Source of the DNA: Microlunatus lacustris
GTDB taxonomy: Bacteria; Actinomycetota; Actinomycetes; Propionibacteriales; Propionibacteriaceae
Assembly (NCBI GenBank): GCA_039527025.1
Contig: BAAAJN010000010.1
Span: 62,001 to 126,000, forward strand
DNA: 64,000 nucleotides
Direction of reading: 5' to 3'
The notes under the pieces are model-generated. The model saw nothing but the letters and a program-made list of their open reading frames with translations, was not told where the DNA came from and made no database searches. The first letter of the stretch is position 1, and every line of letters begins with the position of its first letter. Shown here one piece after another: positions 15,419-25,129 of this stretch. The translations under genes were made by a program, and so were the position numbers.

Positions 15419-17349
15419 GCACCACCACGGACCCGGCCGCCACGGCCCGGCCAGTCGTCCCGCCCGCCCCCAGCCCGGGTGATCCAGCCCTGGTCCGGCA
15501 CGCCCGAGGCCTGCTCGGCACGTTCAACACCGCCGGAGTGCTGCGGCCGGCCGACGTGCACACCGCGCGGGCGGTGAGCCGGATGGCCGACGAGCCCGAC
15601 GAGCGGGTGCAGCTCGCGCTGGCCCTGGCCGTCCGGGCGTTGCGCAACGGCTCGGTCTGCGTGGACCTGGCCGGGGTGAGCAGCACCGTCTTCGACGAGG
15701 CCGAGGAGCAGGTCGACCTCGCCGGGCTGCCCTGGCCCGACCCCGACGCCTGGGCCGAGGCCTGCCGGGCCAGCCCACTGGTCGAGGTGGGTGCCGCCGG
15801 GGACGGCAGCCGGCCGCTGCGCTGGCACGCGGGCCAGCTGTACCTCGAGCGGTACTGGCAGCAGGAGGAGCTCGTCCGCTCCCAGCTGCAGCAGCGGTTC
15901 GCCGCCGAGGGCTACGCGGTCGACGAGCAGCGGGCCTGGGCCGCCCTGCAGCGGTTGTTCCCGCGCGAGGGGCTGGCCGAGGGCGAGGTCGACCGGCAGC
16001 AGCAGGCGGCGGCCGTCAGCCTGCTCAGCCGGGTCACGGTGCTGGCCGGCGGACCCGGCACCGGCAAGACGACGACGGTGGCGCGGCTGCTGGCCCTGCT
16101 GCGCGACCAGCCCGGCCCCGAGCCCCGGATCGCGCTGGCCGCGCCCACCGGCAAGGCCGCGGCCCGGCTCGAGGAGGCGGTGCGGTCCGCGACGGCCGGC
16201 CTGCACCCGGACGACCGCGCCCGGGTCGGGGAGGTCAGCGCCTCCACCCTGCACCGGCTCCTGGGGTGGCAGCCGGGCAGCCGGAGCCGCTTCCGGCACG
16301 ACGCCACCAACCACCTGCCGCACGACGTGGTGATCGTCGACGAGATGTCGATGGTCTCGCTGACCATGATGGCCCGGCTGCTGGAGGCGGTCCGGCCCGA
16401 CGCCCGGCTCGTCCTGGTCGGCGACCCCGACCAGCTGTCGTCGGTCGAGGCCGGGGCCGTGCTGGCCGACGTCGCCCGGGCGCCCGGGGAACCGTCCACC
16501 GCGCTCGGCGCGGGACTGGCCGCCCTCGGCCTGCCCGTCGGCGCCGACGACCGGCCGCCGGTGCACGGCGTCGTGCAGCTCACCCGGCCGTGGCGGTTCG
16601 GCGGCTCCATCGAGGAGCTGGCCCGGGCCATCCGGGCCAGCGACGACGACGCCGTGGTCGCGGTGCTGCGCTCCGGCGCTCCCGACGTCGGGTTCTGCGA
16701 GCTCGAGCTGGACCCCGAGACGGGCCGGGTGCCCGGACCGGACGACCTGGCCGAGCTGGCCGGATCCGTCCGCGACGCCGGCCGCCGTGCCCGGCAGGCG
16801 GCGCAGGACCGCGACGTCCGCGGCGCGCTCGCCGCCCTGGACCGGCACCGGCTGCTCTGCGCGCACCGGCGCGGGCCCTACGGCGTCACCCGCTGGAGCC
16901 TGGAGGCCGAACGCTGGCTGGTCGAGGCGGTCCCCGGCTACGGGGAGGACGGCGAGTGGTACCTCGGCCGGCCGCTGCTGGTCACCGCGAACGACTACGA
17001 GATGGGCCTCTACAACGGCGACACCGGCGTGGTGGTCGACACGCCGCAGGGGGTGCGGGCGGCCTTCGCCCGCGGCGCGGAGCCCTCCCTGGTGGCTCCC
17101 GTCCGGCTGGACGCGGTGCAGACCGTGCACGCGATGACCGTGCACCGCGCGCAGGGCAGCCAGTTCACCCGGGTCAGCTTCGTGGTGCCGCCGCCGCAGT
17201 CGCCGCTGCTCACCCGCGAGCTCCTCTACACCGCGGTGACCCGGGCCACCGAGCGGGTGCTGGTGCTCGGCACCGAGGAGGCGGTCCGGCAGGCCGTCCG
17301 CCGTCCGGCGCTGCGGGCCAGCGGGTTGCGGCTCCGGCTGGCCGGTTGA
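15415..17349 (+). CDS. recD: RecD helicase subunit of exodeoxyribonuclease V
   Basis: 644 residues with an N-terminal RecB-contact region and a 5'-3' superfamily 1B motor. Walker A is LAGGPGTGKTTT near residue 213, Walker B is VIVDEMSMV near 305, then GDPDQLSSVEAG, and the last motif AMTVHRAQGSQF near 570. It is the last gene of the recCBD operon and converges on nudC. Confidence 0.93.
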   Translation: MSTTTDPAATARPVVPPAPSPGDPALVRHARGLLGTFNTAGVLRPADVHTARAVSRMADEPDERVQLALALAVRALRNGSVCVDLAGVSSTVFDEAEEQVDLAGLPWPDPDAWAEACRASPLVEVGAAGDGSRPLRWHAGQLYLERYWQQEELVRSQLQQRFAAEGYAVDEQRAWAALQRLFPREGLAEGEVDRQQQAAAVSLLSRVTVLAGGPGTGKTTTVARLLALLRDQPGPEPRIALAAPTGKAAARLEEAVRSATAGLHPDDRARVGEVSASTLHRLLGWQPGSRSRFRHDATNHLPHDVVIVDEMSMVSLTMMARLLEAVRPDARLVLVGDPDQLSSVEAGAVLADVARAPGEPSTALGAGLAALGLPVGADDRPPVHGVVQLTRPWRFGGSIEELARAIRASDDDAVVAVLRSGAPDVGFCELELDPETGRVPGPDDLAELAGSVRDAGRRARQAAQDRDVRGALAALDRHRLLCAHRRGPYGVTRWSLEAERWLVEAVPGYGEDGEWYLGRPLLVTANDYEMGLYNGDTGVVVDTPQGVRAAFARGAEPSLVAPVRLDAVQTVHAMTVHRAQGSQFTRVSFVVPPPQSPLLTRELLYTAVTRATERVLVLGTEEAVRQAVRRPALRASGLRLRLAG

Positions 17350-17352
17350 CGG

Positions 17353-17373
17353 GCCGGCGACGCGCGAGCCGGC
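17353..17373. terminator. short hairpin between recD and nudC
   Basis: GCCGGC and GCCGGC pair around a nine-base loop and fill the gap between the two convergent stop codons. There is no T-run; weak support. Confidence 0.35.
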
Positions 17374-18246
17374 TCAGCGCTTGCTGAGGGGGTCCATCCC
17401 TTCGCGCCAGGCGGCGATCATCCGGGAGGCGATCGAGCTGGGTCCGGGCAGGCCGAGGCGGTCGGCGTCGAGCGCGTCGGTCAGCTCGTCGCGGGTGTAC
17501 CAGGCGGCGTGGCTGATCTCGTCGGTGTCGACGTTGATGACCGTGCTGGTGGCCCGGGCGAAGTAGCCGAGCATCAACGAGCGCGGGAACGGCCAGGGCT
17601 GGCTGCCGAAGTAGTGCAGCTCGTCCAGCGCGACGTCGACCTCTTCGGCGATCTCGCGGTGGATGGCCTGCTCGGCCGACTCCCCCGCCTCGACGAACCC
17701 GGCCAGCACCGAGACCCGGTTGCCCCAGTGCTCCTGGCCGCCGAGCAGCAGCCGGTCGTCCTCGTCGACCACGGCGACGATGACGGCCGGGTCGGTGCGC
17801 GGGAAGTGGTCCTCCCCGCAGGAGCTGCAGTGCCGGGCGAACCCACCGTTGATCACCATGGTGGGACCGCCGCAGCGGGGGCAGATCGTCTCCATCCGGT
17901 GCCACGCGGTGACCGCGGTCGCCGCGGCGGCGATGTCCAGCTCGGACGGGGTCAGCACCCCGCCGACCTCGCGGAGGTCGTGCACCTCGCCCTCGGTCAA
18001 CGCCTCCACGGCGAAGACCGGGGCGCCGTTCAGCAGGCCCAGCAGCCGGTGGCGCTGGCTGTCGAACTCGACGAAGGGCTTGACCAGCCGCAGCTTGGTA
18101 CCGCCGGGGTTGGTGGTGAAGCGCCCGTTCGCGTCCAGCTTCAGCAGCTTGGCGTCCGGCGCCCGCCACAGCCCGGCGACCCACTCCGTCGAGCGCCGGT
18201 GGTGGTCCACGCGGTCGAGGTCGCTCGCCGTCACCCAGGTCGTCAC
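17374..18246 (-). CDS. nudC: NADH/NAD pyrophosphatase NudC (Nudix hydrolase)
   Basis: 290 residues. A four-cysteine zinc ribbon (CPRCG, CSSCG) near residues 120-145 is followed by the Nudix box GFVEAGESAEQAIHREIAEE near 190 and the NudC-specific SQPWPFPRS motif near 224. The enzyme cleaves NADH and can remove NAD caps from RNA. The GTG start is preceded by TAGGCT at six bases, indicating a leaderless mRNA. Its place next to adnB/adnA matches M. tuberculosis Rv3199c. Confidence 0.93.
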   Translation of the reverse strand: MTTWVTASDLDRVDHHRRSTEWVAGLWRAPDAKLLKLDANGRFTTNPGGTKLRLVKPFVEFDSQRHRLLGLLNGAPVFAVEALTEGEVHDLREVGGVLTPSELDIAAAATAVTAWHRMETICPRCGGPTMVINGGFARHCSSCGEDHFPRTDPAVIVAVVDEDDRLLLGGQEHWGNRVSVLAGFVEAGESAEQAIHREIAEEVDVALDELHYFGSQPWPFPRSLMLGYFARATSTVINVDTDEISHAAWYTRDELTDALDADRLGLPGPSSIASRMIAAWREGMDPLSKR

Positions 18247-18252
18247 CGAACC

Positions 18253-18258
18253 AGCCTA
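18253..18258 (-). promoter_or_regulatory. -10 box for leaderless nudC
   Basis: TAGGCT on the minus strand ends six bases before the GTG at 18246. Confidence 0.5.
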
Positions 18259-18326
18259 AGCGACCACTCCCGGCGCGTCCGCCGGGTGCACGACCCGGGG
18301 GCGGGACCGTGCGGAGGCGGTGCTAT

Positions 18327-21300
18327 TCAGCCTCGCTGGAGCAGCAGCGCCTCCAGCGCCGAGCGGTCCCCCAGGCCGTGCGGTCGCACCAGCTGGTCGG
18401 AGCGGACGTGGTAGAAGACCGCGTCGACCTGCTCCGGCGGCACCTGCTGCACCTCCGCCCAGGCCAGCCGGTAGAGCGCCAGCTGCAGCGGGTCGGCGTC
18501 GTCGAGCCGGCTGGTCTTCCAGTCGACCACCCGCCAGCGGGCCCGGCCCTGCTCGTCGTCGGGCAGCCGGTAGACCGCGTCGATCCGACCCCGGACGAGC
18601 CGACCGGTCAGCAGCAGGCTGAACGGCGCCTCGACGGCGTACGGCGCGGAGGCGCCGAACCGGCCGGCGACGAAGGCCTCGCAGAGCTCACGCAGCTCCA
18701 CCTCGTCCTCGGTCCCGCCGTCCACCCGGTCCGGCAGGTCGTCGGGGTCGACCAGCTGCTGCTGGCCCAGCCCACCGCTGCCCAGCCGCGGGCCGAAGTA
18801 GTGCTCCACCCAGGCGTGGAAGCGGGTGCCGAAGCGAGCGGCGCGCGACGGGGGCCGCGGCATCGGCCGGGCCAGGTCGGCCGCGTAGCCGTCCGGGTCA
18901 GCGGTCAGCCTCAGCACCGAGGTCGCCGACAGCGTCTCGGGCAGCGGGACACCCTGCTCACCCGACCGGGCCTCCGTCAGCTCCGCGAGCAGCTTGTCGA
19001 TGTCGGAGTCCCAGCCCGCCGCGACCTCCTCGGCGTCGAGCAGCAGCTGCTCCGCCCCGCCGACGGGTTCGTAGCTGCCGGTCCGGGCGTACCGGCGGCG
19101 GGCCGCCTCGACCTGGCCGGCGGCGGCCTGCCGGCGGGCCCAGCCCTCAGGGTCGAGCGGCTTGGGCCAGGGCTGCGGCGCTGCCGCGGTGACCAGGGGG
19201 TTGTCCGGCCCCGACGGCGTCGCCTCGGTCACCACCTCACCCTGGCGGGCCGCCTCCTCGAGGATGGCCCGCAGGTAGATCGACGGGGTGCGCGGCTTGC
19301 TGAGGTCGGCCCGCCAGTAGTGGCCGGTGCCGACCAGCAGCTGGCGCGCGCGGGTGGCGGCGACGTAGGCGAGCCGGTCCTCGGCCAGCAGCTGCTGGCG
19401 GGTCAGCTCGGTCTTGTAGGTGGCGAGACCGGCGTTGGAGGCCTCGTCCAGCTGGGGGATGGAGTCCGCGTCGCCGCGCAGGTCGGCGGGCAGCACGGCC
19501 GGGTTGGTCACCCAGTTGTCGGTCACCCGGTCGCTGGGGAAGACGCCCTTCATCAGGGCGGGCAGGAAGACGACCTCCCACTCCAGCCCCTTCGCCTTGT
19601 GCACGGTCAGCAGCTTGACCGCCTCCCGGTCCGACGGGACGGCCTGCTCCAGCCCGGCGCCCTGGTCGATCTCGGCCTGGAAGTAGGCCAGCAGCCCGGA
19701 CAGCGAGGCCTCGCCGTCGACGTCGACGTAGTCCGCCACCGCGTCCAGGAAGGTACCCAGCTGGTCGCGCCGGTTGCTCTGCTCGAACTCCCGGGTGGCC
19801 ACCAGCTCGACGTCGAGGCCGAGCGTCACGATGATCCGCCGGGTCAGGTCGAGCAGCGGCTCGTCGCCGTGCCGGCGCAGGTAGGCCAGCTCGGCGGCCA
19901 GCCGGGCGAACCGCTCGCGCGCCGCCGGGGAGTAGGGCTCGTCGCCGGGGCTCTCCAGGGCGTCGAGGAGGCTGACGACCTCGGTCGGGTCCACCCCGGC
20001 GACGGCGTCGGAGAGCGCGGCGACCACGTCGGGCGGTGCGCCGGCCTCGGCCACGTCGTCGGCGCGGTGCCCGTCGGCGCCGCGGGCCAGGTCGCGCGCC
20101 CGGCGGCCCAGCAGGGCGAGGTCACGCGGGCCGACCTGCCAGCGGGGCCCGGTGAGCAGCCGGATCAGATCGGGGTTGGCGGTGACGTCGTTGACCAGCC
20201 GGAGGGTCGCCGTCACGTCCACGACCTCGGGCAGGTGCAGCAGCCCACCGAGCCCGACGATCTCCACCGGCACGTCACGGGCGCTCAGCTCGGCGTAGAG
20301 CGGGGCGATGTCGGCGTTGCGCCGGGTGAGCACCGCGATGTCGGCCCAGTGCGGCGCCTGGCCGCCCGTGTGCGCGGCGACGATCTGGTCGCCGATCCAG
20401 CGGACCTCGTCGGGCCAGGTGTCGAAGGTCGCCGCCCGGACCGTGCCGGGAGCGGTGCCGTCGGGCGCGACCAGCAGCCCGAGCCCGTCCTGCGGCGCGT
20501 CCGCCGAGGTGCCGGGCGGCGTCGTGGCGCGCAGCGGGCGGCTGAGCTCGTTGGCCACGTCGAGGATGGTCGGACCGCTGCGCCGGTTGACCGTCAGCGC
20601 GAACCGGCGGCTGGGGCTGCGGTCGGCGCGCGGGAAGTCGCGGGCGAACCCGAGGATGTTGCTGGCCGCGGCGCCGCGCCAGCCGTAGATCGCCTGGAAC
20701 GGGTCCCCGACCGCGGTCACCGGGTGGCCGAGCCCCAGCGAGGGCACCGGCCCCGAGAACAGGTGCTTGAGCGTGATGGCCTGCGCGGCCGAGGTGTCCT
20801 GGTACTCGTCCAGCAGCACCACCCGGAAGGCCGACCGCAGCGTCGCCGAGACCTGCGGCACCTCCTCGGCGAGCCGGGCCGCGATGGCCATCTGGTCGGC
20901 GAACTCGACCAGACCGAGCCGCCGCTTGAGCTCCTGGTAGTCCAGCACCAGGCTGGCCAGCTCCAGCCGCTCCTGGGCGGCGATCATCGCCTTCTTCACG
21001 TCGGCGTACACGTTGCCGTACCGGTTCGGCGGGGCCGACTCCCAGCCCAGCAGCATCTCCCGGGCCTGGGCGTCCAGCGCTTCGGCCGCCACCAGGTGCG
21101 ACTGCAGCTCGGCGTCCAGCTTGAGCACCCGCTCGGTCACCGTGGCCGGCCGCAGCCGGGAGAGGAACTCGAACGGGCCGGCGGCCGCCTTGACCACCCG
21201 GGACGCCAGCCGGTAACGGGTGGCCCCGCTGACCATCGTCGGATCCGCCTCGTAGCCCAGCCGCAGCCCGTGCTCGGAGACCAGCCGGGCGGCGAAGGCG

Positions 21301-21659
21301 TCGTAGGTCATCACCAGCTGCTCGCCGGACTCGTCGACCCCCCGGTCGGACACCACGCCGGCCTTGAGCAGCGCGGCGCGCACCCGGGCCGACAGCTCGG
21401 CCGCCGCCTTGCGGGTGAAGGTGAGCCCGAGCACCTCCTCGGGGCGGACCGCGCCCGTGCCCACCATCCAGACCACCCGGGCGGCCATCACCGTCGTCTT
21501 GCCCGAGCCGGCGCCGGCGATGATCACGCCCGGCTCCAGCGGGGCGGTGATGGCGTCGAGCTGCTGGGCGGAGAAGGCGATGCCCAGGGCGTCGACGAGG
21601 TCGTCGGTGTCCCGCAGCCGCCGGGTCGGCGCGGGTGGGGTCAGCTGGTGGACGCTCAC
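18327..21659 (-). CDS. adnB: AdnB helicase-nuclease subunit
   Basis: 1110 residues. It has a UvrD-like motor with Walker A IIAGAGSGKTTV near residue 47, LLDEYQDTSAAQ near 280 and LLTVHKAKGLEWE near 680, then a RecB-like nuclease domain with VVDWKTSR near residue 1040 and QLALYRLAWAE. AdnB is the leading motor of the mycobacterial AdnAB end-resection machine. The GTG start overlaps the adnA stop (GTGA), so both subunits are co-translated. The longer frame reaching 22547 is antisense-like and is not used. Confidence 0.9.
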   Translation of the reverse strand: MSVHQLTPPAPTRRLRDTDDLVDALGIAFSAQQLDAITAPLEPGVIIAGAGSGKTTVMAARVVWMVGTGAVRPEEVLGLTFTRKAAAELSARVRAALLKAGVVSDRGVDESGEQLVMTYDAFAARLVSEHGLRLGYEADPTMVSGATRYRLASRVVKAAAGPFEFLSRLRPATVTERVLKLDAELQSHLVAAEALDAQAREMLLGWESAPPNRYGNVYADVKKAMIAAQERLELASLVLDYQELKRRLGLVEFADQMAIAARLAEEVPQVSATLRSAFRVVLLDEYQDTSAAQAITLKHLFSGPVPSLGLGHPVTAVGDPFQAIYGWRGAAASNILGFARDFPRADRSPSRRFALTVNRRSGPTILDVANELSRPLRATTPPGTSADAPQDGLGLLVAPDGTAPGTVRAATFDTWPDEVRWIGDQIVAAHTGGQAPHWADIAVLTRRNADIAPLYAELSARDVPVEIVGLGGLLHLPEVVDVTATLRLVNDVTANPDLIRLLTGPRWQVGPRDLALLGRRARDLARGADGHRADDVAEAGAPPDVVAALSDAVAGVDPTEVVSLLDALESPGDEPYSPAARERFARLAAELAYLRRHGDEPLLDLTRRIIVTLGLDVELVATREFEQSNRRDQLGTFLDAVADYVDVDGEASLSGLLAYFQAEIDQGAGLEQAVPSDREAVKLLTVHKAKGLEWEVVFLPALMKGVFPSDRVTDNWVTNPAVLPADLRGDADSIPQLDEASNAGLATYKTELTRQQLLAEDRLAYVAATRARQLLVGTGHYWRADLSKPRTPSIYLRAILEEAARQGEVVTEATPSGPDNPLVTAAAPQPWPKPLDPEGWARRQAAAGQVEAARRRYARTGSYEPVGGAEQLLLDAEEVAAGWDSDIDKLLAELTEARSGEQGVPLPETLSATSVLRLTADPDGYAADLARPMPRPPSRAARFGTRFHAWVEHYFGPRLGSGGLGQQQLVDPDDLPDRVDGGTEDEVELRELCEAFVAGRFGASAPYAVEAPFSLLLTGRLVRGRIDAVYRLPDDEQGRARWRVVDWKTSRLDDADPLQLALYRLAWAEVQQVPPEQVDAVFYHVRSDQLVRPHGLGDRSALEALLLQRG

Positions 21660-24600
21660 GCGACCACCTGCTGGCCGGCGGACTGGGTCGGGCAGCTGCC
21701 GCGGAAGGGGCAGTAGCGGCAGGCGGCGCCGATCCGGGCCTCGAACCGCTCGGACCGGATGACGGTGGCCGCCTCGGCCAGCCGGCGGTGCACCCAGGTC
21801 GGCTGGGCCTCCCCCGCGCCTCCCGGGCCCTCGGTCTCGGGCAGGCCGAGCGGGAACGGCACGTCGTCCAGCGACGCCTGCTGGAACACCTTGGGGTGCC
21901 CGGTCGTCCCGTCGGGCAACCGCAGGTAGACCAGCTCCGCGCCCGCCGGCCTGGCGCCAGGACCGGCCACCTCGGCGAAGGCGTCGGCCGCGACGGCCAG
22001 CTGGTAGACGCCGAGCTGGTCCTGCAGGGCCACGTCGGCGGCGGCCGGCGCGGCGCGGGAGGTCTTGAAGTCGACGATCCGCACCCGGCCGTCCGGGTCG
22101 CGCTCGACCCGGTCGGCGGTCCCGGTCAGGTGGACGCGCTCGTCGCCCAGCTCGACGTCGCAGGTGAAGGGCACCTCGGTGCCGAGCAGCTGCTGGTGGG
22201 GCCGGCCGGCCTGCCAGGCGGCGAAGCGCTCCAGCGCGGACTCCGCCTCCACCCGCTCCACCGCCGACAGCCAGTTGGCATCGAAGTCGAGCTGGTTCCA
22301 GACCGCGTCCAGGTGGGCGGTCAGCTCCTCCGGGTCGTCGGTCTGGGCCCCGTGCTCGGCCAGCACGTGCACCAGCGACCCGAAGCTCGCCGCGGTGTTC
22401 CGGACCGGTTCGCCGTGCGCCTGGCGGGCCAGGAACCACTGGCGCGGGCAGGCGAGCACGTTGCCGAGCTGGCTGCCGGACAGCCGGACCGCGGCGTCGG
22501 TGGCGACCACCGGCCGCGGCGCGTCGCTGAGCTCGCGCATGCCCCACCAGCTGGTGGGCGAGGCGGCGGGCACCAGCGGTCGGCCGTCGGGCCCGGTGGC
22601 GTCGGCCAGCCGGGCCAGCCGCAGGGCGGCCTGCTCGCGCAGCGGCGGCGGGGCCTCCGGGTCGACGCTGACGCGGCGGAGCTCCCCGACCAGCGCGGCC
22701 AGCGAGAGCGGGTGGCGGGGCCGGCCGGGCAGCAGCTGGACGGGGACGCCGAGCTCGGTCAGGAACCGGGACGGCTGGTCACCCTCCCCCTCGGTGCCGG
22801 CGACGGCGGTGACCACCAGCCGGCTGCGGGCCCGGGTGCAGGCCACGTAGAACAGCCGCCGCTCCTCGGCGATCCGTTGCGCCGTGGGCACCGCCGCGGA
22901 GAGGCCGCGGCGGCCGAGCCGGTCAGCCTCCAGCAGCGAGCCGCGCCGGCGGACGTCGGGCCAGGTGCCCTCCTGCACCGCGGCCACCACGACCAGCTCC
23001 CACTCCAGGCCCTTGGAGCGGTGCGCGGTGAGCACGCGCACCCCGCCACCCCGCAGCTCGGACTCCCGCAGCGTGTCGGCGGGGATCTGCTGGCCCTCGA
23101 CCTCGGCCAGGAACCCGGTGACCCCGCGCAGGCCGGCCACCTCCTCGCTGCGGGCCGCGATGTCGAACAGCGCGCAGACGGCGTCGAGGTCGCGGTTGGC
23201 CCGCCGGCCGGTGTCCCCGCCGTAGGCGGCCTCACGGCGCAGCCGCTCGGGCCAGCCCGTCCGCGACCAGAGCAGCCAGAGCACCTCCTCGGCGGTGCTG
23301 CCGCCGGCGACGGCCCGCTCCGCGCGGCGCAGCAGGTCGGCCAGCGCGGCCGCGGACACCGCGTCGGCGCCACCGTCGCACTCGGCCAGCAGCTCCGGTT
23401 GGCGCAGGGCCAGGGCGAGCAGCTCGGTCGAGGGCCGCGGCATCGCCGTCCCGGCCAGCTCGGCCCGCTCGGCCTGCCGGAGCGCCCGCCCGAGGCGGCG
23501 GGTGGCCATGGCGTCCAGGCCCCCGAGCGGTGAGGTCAGCAGCAGGGCGGCTTCCTCCGGCCCCAGCACCCGGCTGCGGGTGGCCAGCTGGAGCGCCAGC
23601 AGCAGCGGCCGGACGGCCGGGTCCGCGGCCAGCGGGATCTCGTCACCGGCCACCTCCACGGGCACGCCGGCCGCGACCAGGGCCCGGGCCAGCGGCGGGA
23701 TGCTCGCGCGGCCCGAGCGGACCAGCACCGCCATCTCCGCCCAGGCGATGCCGTCGCGCAGGTGCGCGGCGCGCAGGATCTCCGCGATGTGCTCGGCTTC
23801 CGCGCCGGCGCTGGTGCAGGTCAGCACCTCGACCCGCCCGCGCGGCCGGGTCGGGTCGGGCGTGGGGTGCCGGAAGGCCTGGTAGACCTGGGGCGGCAGT
23901 GAGCGGGGGATGCCCAGCCGGGAGGCGATGCTGCGGCTGGCGGCCAGCATCGCCGGGCCGAACCGCCGGGTCTGCTGCAGGGCGAGCACCGGCGCCGGTG
24001 CGCCGTCGCGGGTGCGGAACAGGTCGGGGAAGTCGAGGATGCCGCGGGCCTCGGCGCCGCGGAAGGCGTAGATGGACTGGTCGGGGTCACCGACCACGAC
24101 GACGTCGGCGCCCGACCCGGCGATGGTCTGCAGCAACCGCACCTGCGCCGGGTCGGTGTCCTGGTACTCGTCGACGAACACGCAGCCGATCTCGCGACGG
24201 AGCGTCGCGACCACGTCGGGGTCGGTGAGCAGGATCCGGCTGCGGTGCACCAGCTCGGCGTAGTCGAGCACCCCCTCGGCGTCCATCACGTCGAGGTACT
24301 CCTCGAAGAACTCCCCGATGCTCACCCACTCGGCCCGGCCGGCGGCGCGGCCCGCGGCGATCACGTCGTCGGGGTCCATGCCGAGCTGGCGCGCCTTGGC
24401 CAGCACGGCCCGCACCTCGCTGGCGAAGGCGCGGGTGGGGAACGCCCGGGCGAGGCTGTCCGGCCAGTCGGCCCGGGAGGTCTCCAGGCTGCCCTGCAGC
24501 GTCTCCCGCACCCGGAAGTCCTGCTCCGGTCCGGTCAGCAGCCGGACCGGCGCGGGCGCCCCCGACGTCGCGGCGCCGTCGTTCTCGGCGCCCAGCCGCT

Positions 24601-24943
24601 CCCCGAACCGCCGCACCAGGGCGTAGCAGAAGGCGTGGAAGGTCATCGCCATCGGCGTCACCACGGTGCGGCCCAGCCGGGCGGTGATCCGGGTCCGCAG
24701 GTCCGCCGCTGCGCGGCGGGAGAAGGTCAGCACCAGGATGCTGTCCGGCGTCGCCCCGCGCTGCTCGATCCGCGCGACCACCGCCTCCACCAGCGTCGTC
24801 GTCTTGCCGGTGCCAGGGCCGGCGAGCACCAGCAGCGGCCCGCTGGGGTGGTCGACCACGGCCTGCTGGGCGGCGTCGAGCCGCGGCGGGGCGGCGGCGG
24901 CGCCCTCGCGGAGCGGAGCGGAGGAGCGGACGAGGCGGTACAT
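21656..24943 (-). CDS. adnA: AdnA helicase-nuclease subunit with iron-sulfur motif
   Basis: 1095 residues. Walker A VLAGPGTGKTTT lies near residue 41, VDEYQDTDPAQ near 250 and LTAHRSKGLEWE near 640. The nuclease part shows IVDFKTSR near residue 955. A Cys in LACPRQWFLAR and a C-terminal CRYCPFRGSC provide four cysteines, as in iron-sulfur-stabilised AddB/AdnA nucleases. AdnAB resects DNA ends for recombination. The ATG at 24943 is the first plausible start; a promoter candidate lies at 24995-25022. Confidence 0.9.
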   Translation of the reverse strand: MYRLVRSSAPLREGAAAAPPRLDAAQQAVVDHPSGPLLVLAGPGTGKTTTLVEAVVARIEQRGATPDSILVLTFSRRAAADLRTRITARLGRTVVTPMAMTFHAFCYALVRRFGERLGAENDGAATSGAPAPVRLLTGPEQDFRVRETLQGSLETSRADWPDSLARAFPTRAFASEVRAVLAKARQLGMDPDDVIAAGRAAGRAEWVSIGEFFEEYLDVMDAEGVLDYAELVHRSRILLTDPDVVATLRREIGCVFVDEYQDTDPAQVRLLQTIAGSGADVVVVGDPDQSIYAFRGAEARGILDFPDLFRTRDGAPAPVLALQQTRRFGPAMLAASRSIASRLGIPRSLPPQVYQAFRHPTPDPTRPRGRVEVLTCTSAGAEAEHIAEILRAAHLRDGIAWAEMAVLVRSGRASIPPLARALVAAGVPVEVAGDEIPLAADPAVRPLLLALQLATRSRVLGPEEAALLLTSPLGGLDAMATRRLGRALRQAERAELAGTAMPRPSTELLALALRQPELLAECDGGADAVSAAALADLLRRAERAVAGGSTAEEVLWLLWSRTGWPERLRREAAYGGDTGRRANRDLDAVCALFDIAARSEEVAGLRGVTGFLAEVEGQQIPADTLRESELRGGGVRVLTAHRSKGLEWELVVVAAVQEGTWPDVRRRGSLLEADRLGRRGLSAAVPTAQRIAEERRLFYVACTRARSRLVVTAVAGTEGEGDQPSRFLTELGVPVQLLPGRPRHPLSLAALVGELRRVSVDPEAPPPLREQAALRLARLADATGPDGRPLVPAASPTSWWGMRELSDAPRPVVATDAAVRLSGSQLGNVLACPRQWFLARQAHGEPVRNTAASFGSLVHVLAEHGAQTDDPEELTAHLDAVWNQLDFDANWLSAVERVEAESALERFAAWQAGRPHQQLLGTEVPFTCDVELGDERVHLTGTADRVERDPDGRVRIVDFKTSRAAPAAADVALQDQLGVYQLAVAADAFAEVAGPGARPAGAELVYLRLPDGTTGHPKVFQQASLDDVPFPLGLPETEGPGGAGEAQPTWVHRRLAEAATVIRSERFEARIGAACRYCPFRGSCPTQSAGQQVVA

Positions 24944-24994
24944 GCGGTGCAGTGCGTCCCTGGAGTCGGGCCCGGGCGGGCAGGTGGTGCTGGA

Positions 24995-25037
24995 GTCCTA
25001 TTCGACCAGACAGGACTGACAAGACCGGTCTGGTCGA
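24995..25037 (-). promoter_or_regulatory. adnA promoter candidate within an inverted repeat
   Basis: On the minus strand TTGTCA (25022-25017) and TAGGAC (25000-24995) are 16 bases apart. The region carries inverted arms TCGACCAGAC (25002-25011) and GTCTGGTCGA (25028-25037), covering the spacer and the area upstream of the -35 box. A regulator could bind here, or the arms could fold as a hairpin. The rest of 24944-25129 shows nothing recognisable. Confidence 0.45.
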
Positions 25038-25129
25038 GGCGGCCACGCACGGGTGGCTGGATGGGGGCAACGACCGAGGGGTGGAGCCCTGCCCCGGTCC
25101 AGCACTCGGTGGGCAGCGGACCCCGCCGC

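Noticed and set aside
18309..21716. An 1135-codon open frame on the plus strand opposite adnB
   Set aside because: Antisense artefact of high GC; its composition is unnatural and it covers the intact adnB gene.
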